Assembly: GCF_021696945.1 (NCBI RefSeq)
Contig: NZ_JACYHE010000015.1
Coordinates: 37,514 to 101,513, forward strand
Direction of reading: 5' to 3'
Length of the DNA stretch: 64,000 nucleotides
Origin: Streptomyces sp. JJ36
GTDB taxonomy: Bacteria > Actinomycetota > Actinomycetes > Streptomycetales > Streptomycetaceae
The notes below the pieces were generated by a model. The model saw only the letters and a program-made list of their open reading frames with translations, had not been told where the DNA came from and searched no databases. Shown one piece after another: positions 25,821-34,856 of the stretch. Every line of letters begins with the position of its first letter. Positions within the stretch are counted from its first letter, which is position 1. A program made the translations under genes and the position numbers.

Positions 25821-26762
25821 TCACCGGATCTGCATGATGTCCACGACCATCACGACGTCCGACGCCTGCTTCCGCTCCTCCTTCGGGAACTCGCCCTTCG
25901 GCACCACGAGCATCACCCGGCTCCCCTCGCGCTGCCCGGCCAGGCCCTTCTTCCAGCCCGGCATCCGGTCCACCGGGATCTCCTGCGGTCCGGAGGGCAT
26001 CTGGGCCTGCGGGTTGCCGTTCCAGGTGTCGAGCATGGCCTTCGGGTTCTTCCACTCGACCACCTTGTAGTTGGCCAGCACCGTGTCCCCGGCGCCGACC
26101 TTCTCGCCGGTGCCGCGGATGACCGGCTTGCTCACCAGCTCCCCGGGGGCGTCCACGCCCTTCGGCACGGTGATCTCCGGCGCCTTGGCGTCGGTGTTGG
26201 TGCCCACCACCGGAAGGTTTTCGTCCTTCTGGGCGACCTTCTCCCCCTTGGGATTCATCGGCACCGACTCCTTGATGTCGATGACGAAGACCAGGGTGTC
26301 GCCCTTGCCGATGGCGCTGCCCTGCGGCGGGTTGTCCCCGTAGGCCATCTCCGGCGGGATGACGAGCTGCACCTTGCTGCCGACGTGCTTGCCGACCAGG
26401 CCCTTGTCCCAGCCCTCGACGACGCCGCCGACACCGATCGGGAAGCCCGAGGGCTTCTTCCGCTGGTAGCTGTCGTCGAAGGCCTTGCCCTCCCAGGTCT
26501 GCCCCACGTAGTGGGCGGTCAGGAAGTCCGCCTTCCGGACCTGCGGCCCGTCGCCCTTCTCGAGCACCTTGACCTTGAGCTTCCCGGGCGGGTCGCCCTT
26601 GCCCGCCTCGATCTCGGGCTTCTTGCCGTCCTCGCCCGAGACGGCGGGGACGGCGCCGGGCGCGGCGCCGTCGTCCTCACCGCCGCAGGCTGCGGCGGAG
26701 GCGATGAGCAGGGGTACGGCCAGGCCCGCGGTGAGGCGCCGGGCGGTGGTGGAGAGAGTCAT
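25821..26762 (-). CDS. FKBP-type peptidyl-prolyl isomerase lipoprotein, two FKBP-like domains
   Basis: 313 residues. Signal peptide with lipobox IASAAAC, so lipid-anchored at Cys26 outside the membrane. The first FKBP domain (about 62-165) is canonical: TAHYVGQTWEGKAFDDSY, PIGVGGVVEGWDKGLVGKHVGSKVQLVIPPEMAYG. The second (about 200-313) is degenerate: VLANYKVVEWKNPKAMLDTW, IPVDRMPGWKKGLAGQREGSRVMLVVPKGE, without the AYG loop. It probably folds exported proteins and sits between pafA and the cytosolic FKBP. Confidence 0.93.
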   Translation of the reverse strand: MTLSTTARRLTAGLAVPLLIASAAACGGEDDGAAPGAVPAVSGEDGKKPEIEAGKGDPPGKLKVKVLEKGDGPQVRKADFLTAHYVGQTWEGKAFDDSYQRKKPSGFPIGVGGVVEGWDKGLVGKHVGSKVQLVIPPEMAYGDNPPQGSAIGKGDTLVFVIDIKESVPMNPKGEKVAQKDENLPVVGTNTDAKAPEITVPKGVDAPGELVSKPVIRGTGEKVGAGDTVLANYKVVEWKNPKAMLDTWNGNPQAQMPSGPQEIPVDRMPGWKKGLAGQREGSRVMLVVPKGEFPKEERKQASDVVMVVDIMQIR

Positions 26763-26859
26763 GGTGGTCTACTCGCGGGGGTAGGGGGCGTCCGGAGTGT
26801 CCGGTGGTCCTGCCAGCCTACGGGCACGACCGGCCGCCCCCGCCCCGCACGACACGGAA

Positions 26860-28221
26860 TCACATTCCCGCGATGAGCTTCTCCACCCGTTCGTCCACCG
26901 AGCGGAACGGGTCCTTGCACAGCACGGTGCGCTGCGCCTGGTCGTTCAGCTTCAGGTGCACCCAGTCCACCGTGAAGTCGCGACGCTGCTCCTGGGCACG
27001 CCGGATGAAGTCGCCGCGCAGCCGCGCCCGGGTGGTCTGCGGCGGCACCGACTTCCCCTCGAAGATCTTGAGGTCGTTGCAGATCCGGGCGGCCTGGCCC
27101 TTCCGTTCCAGCAGGTAGTACAGGCCGCGGCGGCGGTGGATGTCGTGGTACGCGAGATCTATCTGGGCGATCCGCGGATGGGACATCGTGATGTTGTTCC
27201 GGCTGCGGTAGCGGTCGAGCAGCTTGTACTTCATCACCCAGTCGATCTCGGTGTCGACCAGGTCCAGATTCTGGGTGCGCACCGCCTCCAGGGTGCGTCC
27301 CCACAGGTCCAGCACCCGCTCGACCATCCCGGTCCGGATGCCCCGGCGCTCGCAGAAGTCCTCGGCCTTCTCGTAGTACTCCTGCTGCACCTCCAGAGCG
27401 GAGGCCTCACGACCGCTGGCCAGCCGTACCTTGCGCTGGCCGGTCATGTCGTGGCTGACCTCCCGGATCGCCCGGATCGGGTTCTCCAGGGTGAGGTCCC
27501 GCATGACCGTGCCCGCCTCGATCATGCGCAGCACCAGATCGGTGGCGCCGACCTTGAGCAGCATGGTCGTCTCGGACATGTTCGAATCCCCGACGATGAC
27601 GTGCAGCCGGCGGTAACGCTCCGCGTCCGCGTGCGGCTCGTCACGGGTGTTGATGATCGGCCGGGAGCGGGTGGTCGCGGAGCTGACCCCCTCCCAGATG
27701 TGCTCGGCCCGCTGGCTCACGCAGTAGACCGCGCCGCGCGGCGTCTGCAGCACCTTCCCCGCCCCGCACACGAGCTGACGCGTGACCAGGAAGGGGATGA
27801 GCACGTCGGCCAGCCGGGAGAACTCCCCGTGCCGGGCCACCAGGTAGTTCTCGTGGCAGCCGTAGGAGTTGCCCGCCGAGTCGGTGTTGTTCTTGAAGAG
27901 GTAGACGTCGCCCGCGATGCCCTCCTCGTGCAGGCGTCGTTCGGCGTCCACGAGCAGCCCCTCGAGGATGCGCTCCCCGGCCTTGTCGTGGGTGACGAGC
28001 TCGGTCACGCTGTCGCATTCGGGGGTCGCGTACTCGGGGTGCGAGCCCACGTCGAGGTAGAGGCGGGCGCCGTTGCGCAGGAAGACGTTGCTGCTGCGGC
28101 CCCATGACACGACCCGGCGGAAGAGGTACCGCGCCACCTCGTCCGGCGACAGCCGGCGCTGCCCCCGGAACGTACACGTGACGCCGTACTCGTTCTCCAG
28201 CCCGAAGATTCGGCGGTCCAT
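26860..28221 (-). CDS. pafA: PafA, Pup-protein ligase
   Basis: 453-residue carboxylate-amine ligase of the glutamine-synthetase-like superfamily. It attaches the C-terminal glutamate of Pup to lysines of target proteins using ATP. Visible motifs: [16 protein letters not shown] with the Mg-ligand Glu9, [37 protein letters not shown], and [30 protein letters not shown]. It lacks the insertion loop seen in Dop (33108-34619). ATG 28221 lies 9 bp after the MFS stop, so it may be read through from that gene. Confidence 0.97.
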   Translation of the reverse strand: MDRRIFGLENEYGVTCTFRGQRRLSPDEVARYLFRRVVSWGRSSNVFLRNGARLYLDVGSHPEYATPECDSVTELVTHDKAGERILEGLLVDAERRLHEEGIAGDVYLFKNNTDSAGNSYGCHENYLVARHGEFSRLADVLIPFLVTRQLVCGAGKVLQTPRGAVYCVSQRAEHIWEGVSSATTRSRPIINTRDEPHADAERYRRLHVIVGDSNMSETTMLLKVGATDLVLRMIEAGTVMRDLTLENPIRAIREVSHDMTGQRKVRLASGREASALEVQQEYYEKAEDFCERRGIRTGMVERVLDLWGRTLEAVRTQNLDLVDTEIDWVMKYKLLDRYRSRNNITMSHPRIAQIDLAYHDIHRRRGLYYLLERKGQAARICNDLKIFEGKSVPPQTTRARLRGDFIRRAQEQRRDFTVDWVHLKLNDQAQRTVLCKDPFRSVDERVEKLIAGM

Positions 28222-28230
28222 GAGTGAACA

Positions 28231-29514
28231 TTACGCCTGATGACCTGATCTGAAACCGGGTTCCGGGGCACGGTTCCGATCATTTTCCGGGTGCTCCTCC
28301 GAGCCCGCCACGGGAGCGGCCGGCCGGCCGGGACCCGCGGCGGAGGCGCTGAGGACCCGGGAGGTCGCCAGCAGCACCAGCAGCGCCGCGGTGCCGCCCG
28401 CTCCGGCCACGGCGAAGCCGGCCACCGTGCCGCCGGTCTCCAGCACGGGACCGACCACGGCCGTGCCCGCCGCCGCCCCCACGCCGAAGGTCGTCACCAG
28501 CCAGGAGAACGCCTCGGTCACCGTGCCGCGCGGGGCGTGCCGGTCGACGACCACGAAGGCGCAGGCCAGCGCGGGCGCGAGAAACAGCCCGGACACCCCG
28601 GCGAGCAGGGTCATCGCCGCCACCCCCGGTGCCAGCAGCAGCGGCCAGTACCCCAGCGCCAGCGCCGCGACCAGCAGCCGCAGCCGCCGCTCCGGCGGTC
28701 CCGGCCACAGCCGGGCGCCGTAGAGCAGCCCGCCCACCAGCGCCCCGGCGCCGAGCGCGGAGAGCAGGTAGCTGGAGATGAGGGCGTCACCGTGGGCGTC
28801 CGCGTAGGAGACCGCCGCCACCGCGATGGAGCCCAGTGCCAGCCCCACGAAGAAGAAGGCGCCGAGCAGGGCCAGCAGCCCGGCGGAGCGCAGGGCACCC
28901 AGCCAGTGCGCCTCGCGGGGCGCCGAACGCCAGCGGCGCGAGGGCGGCGAGACCACGACGGAGAGCGCGCCGAGCACGCCGAGGCCGTTGATCACCAGCA
29001 GCGCGGCCGCCTCGTTCCAGGCCGCCACCAGGACGGTGACCATCAGCGGCCCGACGGCGAACATCAGCTCCTGCGCCACCGCGTCCAGCGCATAGGCGGC
29101 GTGCACCCGGTCCTCCCGGCGCAGGACGCTGGGCCACAGGGCCCGCAGCCCGCCCTCCAGCGGCGGCGTGAAGAGCCCGGCGACCAGCACGGCCAGACAG
29201 GCCACGGGCAGCGGATCGGTGCCGGTCACCGCGAGCAGCCCCATGCCGAGCGCGGAGACCACCGCGGCGGGGAACATCACCCGGGGCTGGCCGTACAGGT
29301 CGACGGCCCGCCCCAGGGCCGGCTGACCGGCCGCGGTGGCCAGTCCGTAGACCGCCGAGAGCACCCCGGCGAGCGTGTAGCCGCCGCCCTCGGCACGCAC
29401 GAAGAGCACGATCGCCAGGGCCGCGGTCGCGTTCGGCAGCCGGCCCAGCAGCGTCCCGGCCAGCAGCCGCATCGCGTGCTTGGCGCGCAGCAGTTCGAGA
29501 TAGCCCGTCGCCAC
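28231..29514 (-). CDS. MFS transporter
   Basis: 427 residues with about 12 hydrophobic helices (first: AALAIVLFVRAEGGGYTLAGVLSAVYGLATAAGQPALGRAVDLYG, carrying the GxaxGrxxDxxG-like loop 2-3 motif). The C-terminal tail is Pro/Glu-rich. GTG 29514 with GGAG upstream. It diverges from a LacI-type gene and probably answers to it. Substrate unknown. The pair interrupts the proteasome locus between prcA and pafA, an arrangement I recall as conserved in S. coelicolor (SCO1641-1642). Confidence 0.88.
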   Translation of the reverse strand: MATGYLELLRAKHAMRLLAGTLLGRLPNATAALAIVLFVRAEGGGYTLAGVLSAVYGLATAAGQPALGRAVDLYGQPRVMFPAAVVSALGMGLLAVTGTDPLPVACLAVLVAGLFTPPLEGGLRALWPSVLRREDRVHAAYALDAVAQELMFAVGPLMVTVLVAAWNEAAALLVINGLGVLGALSVVVSPPSRRWRSAPREAHWLGALRSAGLLALLGAFFFVGLALGSIAVAAVSYADAHGDALISSYLLSALGAGALVGGLLYGARLWPGPPERRLRLLVAALALGYWPLLLAPGVAAMTLLAGVSGLFLAPALACAFVVVDRHAPRGTVTEAFSWLVTTFGVGAAAGTAVVGPVLETGGTVAGFAVAGAGGTAALLVLLATSRVLSASAAGPGRPAAPVAGSEEHPENDRNRAPEPGFRSGHQA

Positions 29515-29538
29515 CCCTGGGCTCCTCTCCGCCGACCG

Positions 29539-29576
29539 GGTACGTCATACGTATAACGTGCTGGGTCATACGTACC
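29539..29576. promoter_or_regulatory. Divergent promoter region with repeated ATACGTA sites
   Basis: GTCATACGTA occurs at 29544-29553 and again at 29565-29574, exactly 21 bp (two helical turns) apart. The first includes the palindrome ATACGTAT. GGTACGT (29539-29545) and ACGTACC (29570-29576) add an outer inverted repeat. CpG-centred palindromes are typical LacI-family operators. The sites lie 25 bp before the MFS start and about 90 bp before the LacI-type gene. Confidence 0.5.
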
Positions 29577-29666
29577 ATGTCCCCGGACCGCAGTCCACCG
29601 CGCACCCCGGCCGGCCGCGCACCGCGCCCCCGGCGCGGCGGCGCCCCGACCCGAGACGAGGACCCC

Positions 29667-30698
29667 ATGGCAGGCGCGACGCGTGACGGCACGACGCGCC
29701 GCCCCACCAGCCGCGACGTCGCCCGCCGGGCCGGGGTGTCCCAGGCGACCGTCTCCCTGGTGCTCGGCGGGAAGTGGCAGGGCCGGGTCTCCGCACGCAC
29801 CGCCGAAGAGGTACGCACCGCCGCCCGCGCCCTCGGCTACCGCCCCAACCTCGCCGCCCGCAGCCTCCGGACGGGCCGCACCCGCACCGCGCTGCTCGTC
29901 GTTCCCGCCCTGACCAGCGACTTCTTCGCCCGCGTACACACCGGCGCAGCCCGGGTCGCGTCCGCACACGACTTCGGCATGGTGCTGTACCCCTCCCCCG
30001 AGGGAGTGGACCCGGCGCCCGACCCCTTCGGCTCCGCCCGAGCGGCGCTGGACGGCGTGATCGCCTCCTCGATGGCCTCCGAGGCCCTGGCCGCGCTCGA
30101 CGACCGCGGACTCCCCCTGGTCATGCTCGACAGCGACCCCGAAGGCTCCCGCGCCGCCGCCACCGTCAACCTCGACCTGGCGGACGGCATGCGGCGTACC
30201 GCCGCCCACCTGGTCTCCCTGGGCCACCGCCGCATCGCCCACCTGCCCGCCGCCGTCGGCTCCTGGACCTTCCGCGCCCGCGCCCGCGCCCTCGCCGACG
30301 CGCTGACCGGAACCGGCGCCCGCCTCGTCGCCGCCGAGCCCGCCGCGCTCAGCGTCGCCGACGGCCTGCGGGCCGCCACCCGTCTCCTCGCCGGCGACAC
30401 CGCGCCCACGGCCCTCGTCTGCGACGACGACCTGCTCGCGGCCGGCGCCTGCAAGGCGGCCCGCCGCCTCGGGCTCCGCGTCCCGGACGACGTCTCCGTC
30501 ACCGGCTTCGACGACCTCGCCCTGGCCACCACCGTGGAACCGGAACTCACCACCGTGCGGCTGCCCGCCGAACAGATCGGAGCCACCGGCATGCGGGCCC
30601 TGCTGGCCGTGCTGGAGGGGCGCCCGCCGCAGACCGCGGTGCTGCCGGTCGAGTTCGTCCCCCGCGGCTCCACGGGACCGCCGCCGGGCGGCCCCTGA
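29667..30698 (+). CDS. LacI-family transcriptional regulator
   Basis: 343 residues. The HTH is TSRDVARRAGVSQATVSLVLGGKWQGRVSARTAEEVRTAARALGYRPNLAARSLRTGRT, with the hinge helix at its end. The periplasmic-binding-protein-like sensor domain follows (VTGFDDLALATTVEPELTTVRLPAEQIGATGMRALL). ATG 29667 follows GACGAGGA; the frame is open upstream without homologous sequence. It is divergent from the MFS gene and convergent with prcA, from which it is separated by a strong terminator. A sugar-like effector is plausible but unproven. Confidence 0.93.
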   Translation: MAGATRDGTTRRPTSRDVARRAGVSQATVSLVLGGKWQGRVSARTAEEVRTAARALGYRPNLAARSLRTGRTRTALLVVPALTSDFFARVHTGAARVASAHDFGMVLYPSPEGVDPAPDPFGSARAALDGVIASSMASEALAALDDRGLPLVMLDSDPEGSRAAATVNLDLADGMRRTAAHLVSLGHRRIAHLPAAVGSWTFRARARALADALTGTGARLVAAEPAALSVADGLRAATRLLAGDTAPTALVCDDDLLAAGACKAARRLGLRVPDDVSVTGFDDLALATTVEPELTTVRLPAEQIGATGMRALLAVLEGRPPQTAVLPVEFVPRGSTGPPPGGP

Positions 30699-30705
30699 CC
30701 GGAGA

Positions 30706-30748
30706 GCTCCGTGCCCCGCCCGGCACACGGCCGGGCGGGGCACGGAGT
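30706..30748. terminator. Bidirectional terminator between lacI-type gene and prcA
   Basis: Perfect 17-bp inverted repeat: CTCCGTGCCCCGCCCGG at 30707-30723 and its complement at 30731-30747, with a 7-nt loop. It lies between two convergent genes. Confidence 0.85.
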
Positions 30749-30768
30749 GCGTTCTGCCGGGCGGCGGG

Positions 30769-31536
30769 CTACTCCTCGTCGCCGCCGGACTCCTCCTCGT
30801 CACCGGACCCCTTGCCGGCGGCGCCGGAGTCGCCGGCCTCCTCCTCCAGCAGCCGGGAGAGCCGCCTGCCGAGGACCCGCTTGAACTTCCGCTGCTGCGG
30901 CCGGGTCCGGTCCAGCACCGCGACCTCGAGCTGCTCCGCCGTCAGACTGCGCTCGCCGCCGTTGTTGTCCCGGGAGAGCGACTCCACCGCCAGCCGCAGG
31001 GCCTCGCCCAGGGACATGTCGTCCCGGTGCCGCTGGTCGAGGTAGCTGCCGATCTGATCGGAGTTCCCGCCGACGGCGACCGAGCCGTGCTCGTCCACGA
31101 TCGAGCCGTCGTGCGGCAGCCGGTAGATCTGGTCCTCCTCGGGGGCGGACCCCACCTCCGCGACGATCAGCTCCACCTCGTACGGCTTCTCCGCGGCGCT
31201 GGAGAAGATGGTGCCGAGGGTCTGCGCATAGACGTTGGCCAGCCCGCGGGCCGTCACGTCGTCCCGGTCGTAGGTGTAGCCGCGCAGGTCCGCGTAGCGC
31301 ACCCCGCCGATACGGAGATTCTCGAACTCGTTGTACTTCCCCACCGCCGCGAAGGCGATGCGGTCGTAGATCTCGCTGACCTTGTGCAGCGCCCGGGAGG
31401 GGTTCTCGGCGACGAACACGATGCCGTCGGCGTACTGCAACACGACCACGCTGCGCCCGCGCGCGATGCCCTTGCGGGCGTACTCGGCGCGGTCGGCCAT
31501 GGCCTGCTGGGGTGAGACATAGAACGGCGTCGACAC
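30769..31536 (-). CDS. prcA: 20S proteasome alpha subunit
   Basis: 255 residues. [46 protein letters not shown] is the alpha-type N-terminus, where the gating helix forms. There is no catalytic Thr. The C-terminus is a long acidic Gly/Ser/Glu tail. It forms the outer heptameric rings of the 20S core and docks the ARC/Mpa ATPase. GTG start 33 bp after prcB. The order prcB-prcA is the usual one in actinobacteria. Confidence 0.97.
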   Translation of the reverse strand: MSTPFYVSPQQAMADRAEYARKGIARGRSVVVLQYADGIVFVAENPSRALHKVSEIYDRIAFAAVGKYNEFENLRIGGVRYADLRGYTYDRDDVTARGLANVYAQTLGTIFSSAAEKPYEVELIVAEVGSAPEEDQIYRLPHDGSIVDEHGSVAVGGNSDQIGSYLDQRHRDDMSLGEALRLAVESLSRDNNGGERSLTAEQLEVAVLDRTRPQQRKFKRVLGRRLSRLLEEEAGDSGAAGKGSGDEEESGGDEE

Positions 31537-31569
31537 CGGCTATCCGTCCCTTTCTGTTCGCGGCGAGTG

Positions 31570-32415
31570 CTAGACGACCGGGGCCTGCGGCCCGTTGGGC
31601 TGCTGGAGACGGCCCTCGTGCACCGTCCGGGCGATCGCGGAGACCTCGTCCTCGGCAAGCTTGCGGTAGCCGTCCTCGGTGATCACCGCGACGATGGGGT
31701 AGATGCGCCGCGCCAGGTCCGGGCCGCCGGTGGCGGAGTCGTCGTCGGCCGCGTCGTACAGCGCCTGCACCACCACCGTGGCGGCCTGCTGCTCCGTCAG
31801 CTCCTCCCGGTACAGCTTCTTCAGCGCGCCCCGGGCGAAGACCGAACCGGACCCGACAGCCGCAAAGCCCGGCTCCTCGGAACGGCCACCCGTCACGTCG
31901 TAGGAGAAGATGCGGCCCTTCTCGCGGTCCACGTCGAACCCGGCGAAGAGCGGCACCACGGCGAGGCCCTGCAGCGCCATGCCGAGATTGCTGCGGATCA
32001 TCGTGGAGAGGCGGTTCGCCTTGCCCTCCAGGGAGAGCTGCGAGCCCTCCACCTTCTCGAAGTGTTCCAGCTCGAGCTGGAACAGCTTCACCATCTCCAC
32101 CGCGAGGCCGGCGGTGCCCGCGATGCCCACCGCCGAGTACTCGTCGGCGGGAAAGACCTTCTCGATGTCGCGCTGGGCGATGACGTTCCCCATGGTGGCC
32201 CGGCGGTCCCCCGCCAGCACCACGCCGCCGTCGAAGGACGCCGCCACGATCGTGGTGCCGTGCGGGGCCTCGACGGCGCCCTCCACGGGCGGCAGCGGGC
32301 GGCTGCCCGGGAGCTGCTCCGGTGCGTGCGCCGACAGGAAATCCATGAAGGACGACGAGCCAGGCGTCAGGAAGGCAGCAGGTAGACGCCCGGTGCTACG
32401 AGTTTCGGCTTCCAC
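31570..32415 (-). CDS. prcB: 20S proteasome beta subunit (catalytic)
   Basis: 281 residues with a 53-residue propeptide and the catalytic Thr54 exposed by cleavage at HG/TTIVAA. Active-site partners are visible: Asp in AGDRRAT and the Lys region ([13 protein letters not shown]). It forms the two inner rings of the core. GTG 32415 has GGAAGGA upstream and overlaps the 3' end of the endonuclease VII-like frame by 49 bp in another reading frame. Confidence 0.97.
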   Translation of the reverse strand: MEAETRSTGRLPAAFLTPGSSSFMDFLSAHAPEQLPGSRPLPPVEGAVEAPHGTTIVAASFDGGVVLAGDRRATMGNVIAQRDIEKVFPADEYSAVGIAGTAGLAVEMVKLFQLELEHFEKVEGSQLSLEGKANRLSTMIRSNLGMALQGLAVVPLFAGFDVDREKGRIFSYDVTGGRSEEPGFAAVGSGSVFARGALKKLYREELTEQQAATVVVQALYDAADDDSATGGPDLARRIYPIVAVITEDGYRKLAEDEVSAIARTVHEGRLQQPNGPQAPVV

Positions 32416-32663
32416 ACGTTTCCTTCCGATAGGCGATGGCCCGCTGTATCACCTCGGGCCGGTCCTTGCAACTGCCCCAGAGCCACACTGCAGCTGAAGC
32501 ACAGTACGCCACGGACCCTACCCGTGGCGTGGTGGTGATCCACATGCTTCCGGGCCGCTGCCGGCCCGCTCCCCGGCCCAGCGTCCCCCGTCCGCCCGGC
32601 GGCGCCGGGAGCACACGGAACCACCGCCGCGCACTCCCGGGACCGCATGGGGGCTCGCCTCAC
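32367..32663 (-). pseudogene. Degenerate recombination endonuclease VII-like gene
   Basis: The 98-codon frame contains HVDHHHATGRVRGVLCFSC and ends [18 protein letters not shown], the hallmark HNH/zinc and C-terminal segments of endonuclease VII. Between them the frame reads nonsense, while the +1 frame there reads [13 protein letters not shown], which fits the family. This implies one inserted base near GGGCAGTTG and one lost base near TATCGGAAGG. The N-terminal 80 or more residues, including the first CxxC, are missing, and the usual DHDH and Cys-Asn are DHHH and Cys-Ser. A GTG with GGGGAGGGG upstream could still start translation at 32663. Confidence 0.7.
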
Positions 32664-32699
32664 AAGCCCCTCCCCTGCACCTTGTCTTCTAAGGTGAAC

Positions 32700-32918
32700 T
32701 CACTCTCCGCCCTTTTGAACGAAGGACCTCACGAAGTCCTCGGCGTTCTCCTCGAGCACGTCGTCGATCTCGTCCAGGACGGAGTCCACATCTTCCGACA
32801 GCGCCTCCTGGCGCTCCTTGACGTCCTCGGAGACCTGCGCCTCGGGCGCCTGCTCCTCGGTCTCCTCGGTCTGGCGGGTGGCCTTCTGCTGGCCGCCACC
32901 GCTGTCCTTGGTCGCCAT
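32700..32918 (-). CDS. pup: Prokaryotic ubiquitin-like protein Pup
   Basis: 72 residues, disordered and acidic, with the C-terminal recognition half DVDSVLDEIDDVLEENAEDFVRSFVQKGGE. It ends in Gly-Gly-Glu (codon GAG), so it can be ligated by PafA without prior Dop deamidation, unlike GGQ-ending Pups. ATG 32918 begins MATKDSGGGQQK; the longer open frame upstream is intergenic. It lies 189 bp downstream of dop. Confidence 0.97.
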   Translation of the reverse strand: MATKDSGGGQQKATRQTEETEEQAPEAQVSEDVKERQEALSEDVDSVLDEIDDVLEENAEDFVRSFVQKGGE

Positions 32919-33107
32919 TTCCCTCACCCCGCTCGGTTCGGTGTACGCGAGACGTACAAGATCAGACCCTACAAGCAGGGACTGACATCGGCTCCTCCTT
33001 TGGCTCAACGTCCGGGGGCCACCTCGGTGATTCCCGTATCCGGCACGGAATAGCCGCGAGGGAGGCGAGTGCCCCCCTCTCCCGGGGCTCACCCGCCCCG
33101 GGACGGC

Positions 33108-34619
33108 TCATCCGCCGGACAGCAGGCGCACCAGGTCCTCGGCGGAGCGGCACCGGTCCAGCAGCTCCTTGACATGGTTCCGGGTGCCGCGCAGCGGCTC
33201 CAGGGTGGGGACTCGTTGCAGGGAGTCACGACCCGGCAGGTCGAAGATCACCGAATCCCAGGAGGCGGCCGCGACGTCGTCCGCGTACTGCTCCAGACAG
33301 CGGCCGCGGAAGTAGGCCCGGGTGTCCTCCGGAGGCTTGCCCACCGCCCTGCGGACCTCCTCCTCACCCAGCAGCCGCTGGATGCGGCCGCGCTCTGCGA
33401 GGCGGTTGTAGAGGCCCTTGTCGGGGCGCACGTCGGCGTACTGGAGGTCCACCAGGTGGAGCCGGGGGGCGTCCCACTCCAGCCGGTCCCGGCGCCGGTA
33501 CCCCTCCATCAGCTCCCGCTTGGCGACCCAGTCCAGCTCGCCGGCGAGGCTCATCGGGTCGTGCTCCAGGCGCCCGAGCACGTCCTCCCACCGGGCGAGG
33601 ACGTCCTTGGTCTGCTCGTCGGCGTCGGCGCCCCAGCGGTCCTCGACGTACTTGCGGGCCAGCTCGAAGTACTCCATCTGGAGCTGGACACCGGTGAGTG
33701 TCCGGCCGTTGCGGAGCGTGATCAGCCGCTTGAGCGAGGGGTCGTGCGAGACCTGGTGCAGGGTGCGTACGGGCTGGTCGACGGCGAGGTCGACGGCGAT
33801 GAAGCCGTCCTCGATCATGGACAGCACCAGCGCGGTGGTGCCGAGCTTGAGGTAGGTGGAGACCTCGGAGAGGTTGGCGTCCCCGATGATCACGTGCAGC
33901 CTGCGGTACTTCTCGGCGTCCGCGTGCGGCTCGTCGCGGGTGTTGATGATCGGGCGCTTGAGCGTGGTCTCCAGACCCACCTCGACCTCGAAGTAGTCCG
34001 CCCGCTGACTGAGCTGGAAGCCGTGCTCACTGCCGTCCTGCCCGAGACCCACCCGGCCGGCACCGCACATCACCTGGCGGGAGACGAAGAACGGGGTCAG
34101 GTGCCGCACGATGTCGGAGAACGGGGTCTCCCGCTTCATCAGGTAGTTCTCGTGCGTGCCGTAGGAGGCGCCCTTGTTGTCGGTGTTGTTCTTGTAGAGG
34201 TGGATGGGCTGGGAGCCGGGCACCTCGGCGGCGCGCTGGGCCGCCTCGGCCATGATCCGCTCGCCCGCCTTGTCCCACAGGACGGCGTCCCGCGGGTTGG
34301 TCACCTCGGGGGCGCTGTACTCGGGGTGGGCGTGGTCGACGTAGAGCCGGGCACCGTTGGTGAGGATCACGTTGGCCAGCCCGATGTCCTCGTCGGTGAG
34401 CTGGCTGGCGTCCGCGGCCTCCCGGGCCAGGTCAAAGCCCCGGGCGTCCCGCAGCGGGTTCTCCTCCTCGAAGTCCCACCGGGCACGTCGCGCCCGGTGC
34501 ATCGCCGCCGCGTAGGCGTTGACGACCTGGGACGAGGTGAGCATGGCGTTGGCGTTCGGGTGGCCGGGGACGGAGATCCCGTACTCCGTCTCGATGCCCA
34601 TTACTCGCCGTACGGTCAT
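33108..34619 (-). CDS. dop: Dop, depupylase (Pup deamidase homologue)
   Basis: 503-residue PafA relative. [14 protein letters not shown] holds the Mg-ligand Glu. The insertion with [33 protein letters not shown], absent in PafA, is the Dop loop. [21 protein letters not shown] and [30 protein letters not shown] are shared with PafA. It removes Pup from substrates. Because Pup here already ends in Glu, depupylation is probably its main job. ATG 34619 has AAGGAGGG upstream. Confidence 0.97.
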   Translation of the reverse strand: MTVRRVMGIETEYGISVPGHPNANAMLTSSQVVNAYAAAMHRARRARWDFEEENPLRDARGFDLAREAADASQLTDEDIGLANVILTNGARLYVDHAHPEYSAPEVTNPRDAVLWDKAGERIMAEAAQRAAEVPGSQPIHLYKNNTDNKGASYGTHENYLMKRETPFSDIVRHLTPFFVSRQVMCGAGRVGLGQDGSEHGFQLSQRADYFEVEVGLETTLKRPIINTRDEPHADAEKYRRLHVIIGDANLSEVSTYLKLGTTALVLSMIEDGFIAVDLAVDQPVRTLHQVSHDPSLKRLITLRNGRTLTGVQLQMEYFELARKYVEDRWGADADEQTKDVLARWEDVLGRLEHDPMSLAGELDWVAKRELMEGYRRRDRLEWDAPRLHLVDLQYADVRPDKGLYNRLAERGRIQRLLGEEEVRRAVGKPPEDTRAYFRGRCLEQYADDVAAASWDSVIFDLPGRDSLQRVPTLEPLRGTRNHVKELLDRCRSAEDLVRLLSGG

Positions 34620-34806
34620 ACGACCCTCCTTGCCCGGCGGCGGCCCGTCCGGAGGCCGCCGCTCCCGTCCCGCTGCCTGAATCGCTGGTGTGCGGTGCCG
34701 GGCCCCCGTGCACGGCCCTGGGCAGCGGTACCGACGAGCCTAGAACGCGGGGGCCCGGGTGGGCAGATCACTGGGGGGCTTCCTTCCGGACTGGCTGGGA
34801 AAACAC

Positions 34807-34844
34807 CCGGCTGCGGGTCCCCGCGCCGGGGTGCCCGCAGCCGG
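34807..34844 (-). terminator. Hairpin after arc
   Basis: CCGGCTGCGGG and its complement (11 bp) enclose an inner CCCCG/CGGGG hairpin, 13 bp past the arc stop on the minus strand. It suggests arc ends here and that dop-pup-prcBA has a separate promoter within 34620-34806. Confidence 0.7.
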
Positions 34845-34856
34845 TCCGTGTCGTCG

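Noticed and set aside
28231..30698. MFS/LacI pair as a recent insertion into the proteasome locus
   Set aside because: Codon use matches the neighbours, there are no mobile-element ends or repeats, and the same order is remembered from S. coelicolor.
32396..32614. 72-codon frame overlapping the endonuclease VII remnant as an independent small gene
   Set aside because: Its only family-like stretch ([13 protein letters not shown]) belongs to the endonuclease VII gene and is best explained by the frameshifts there.
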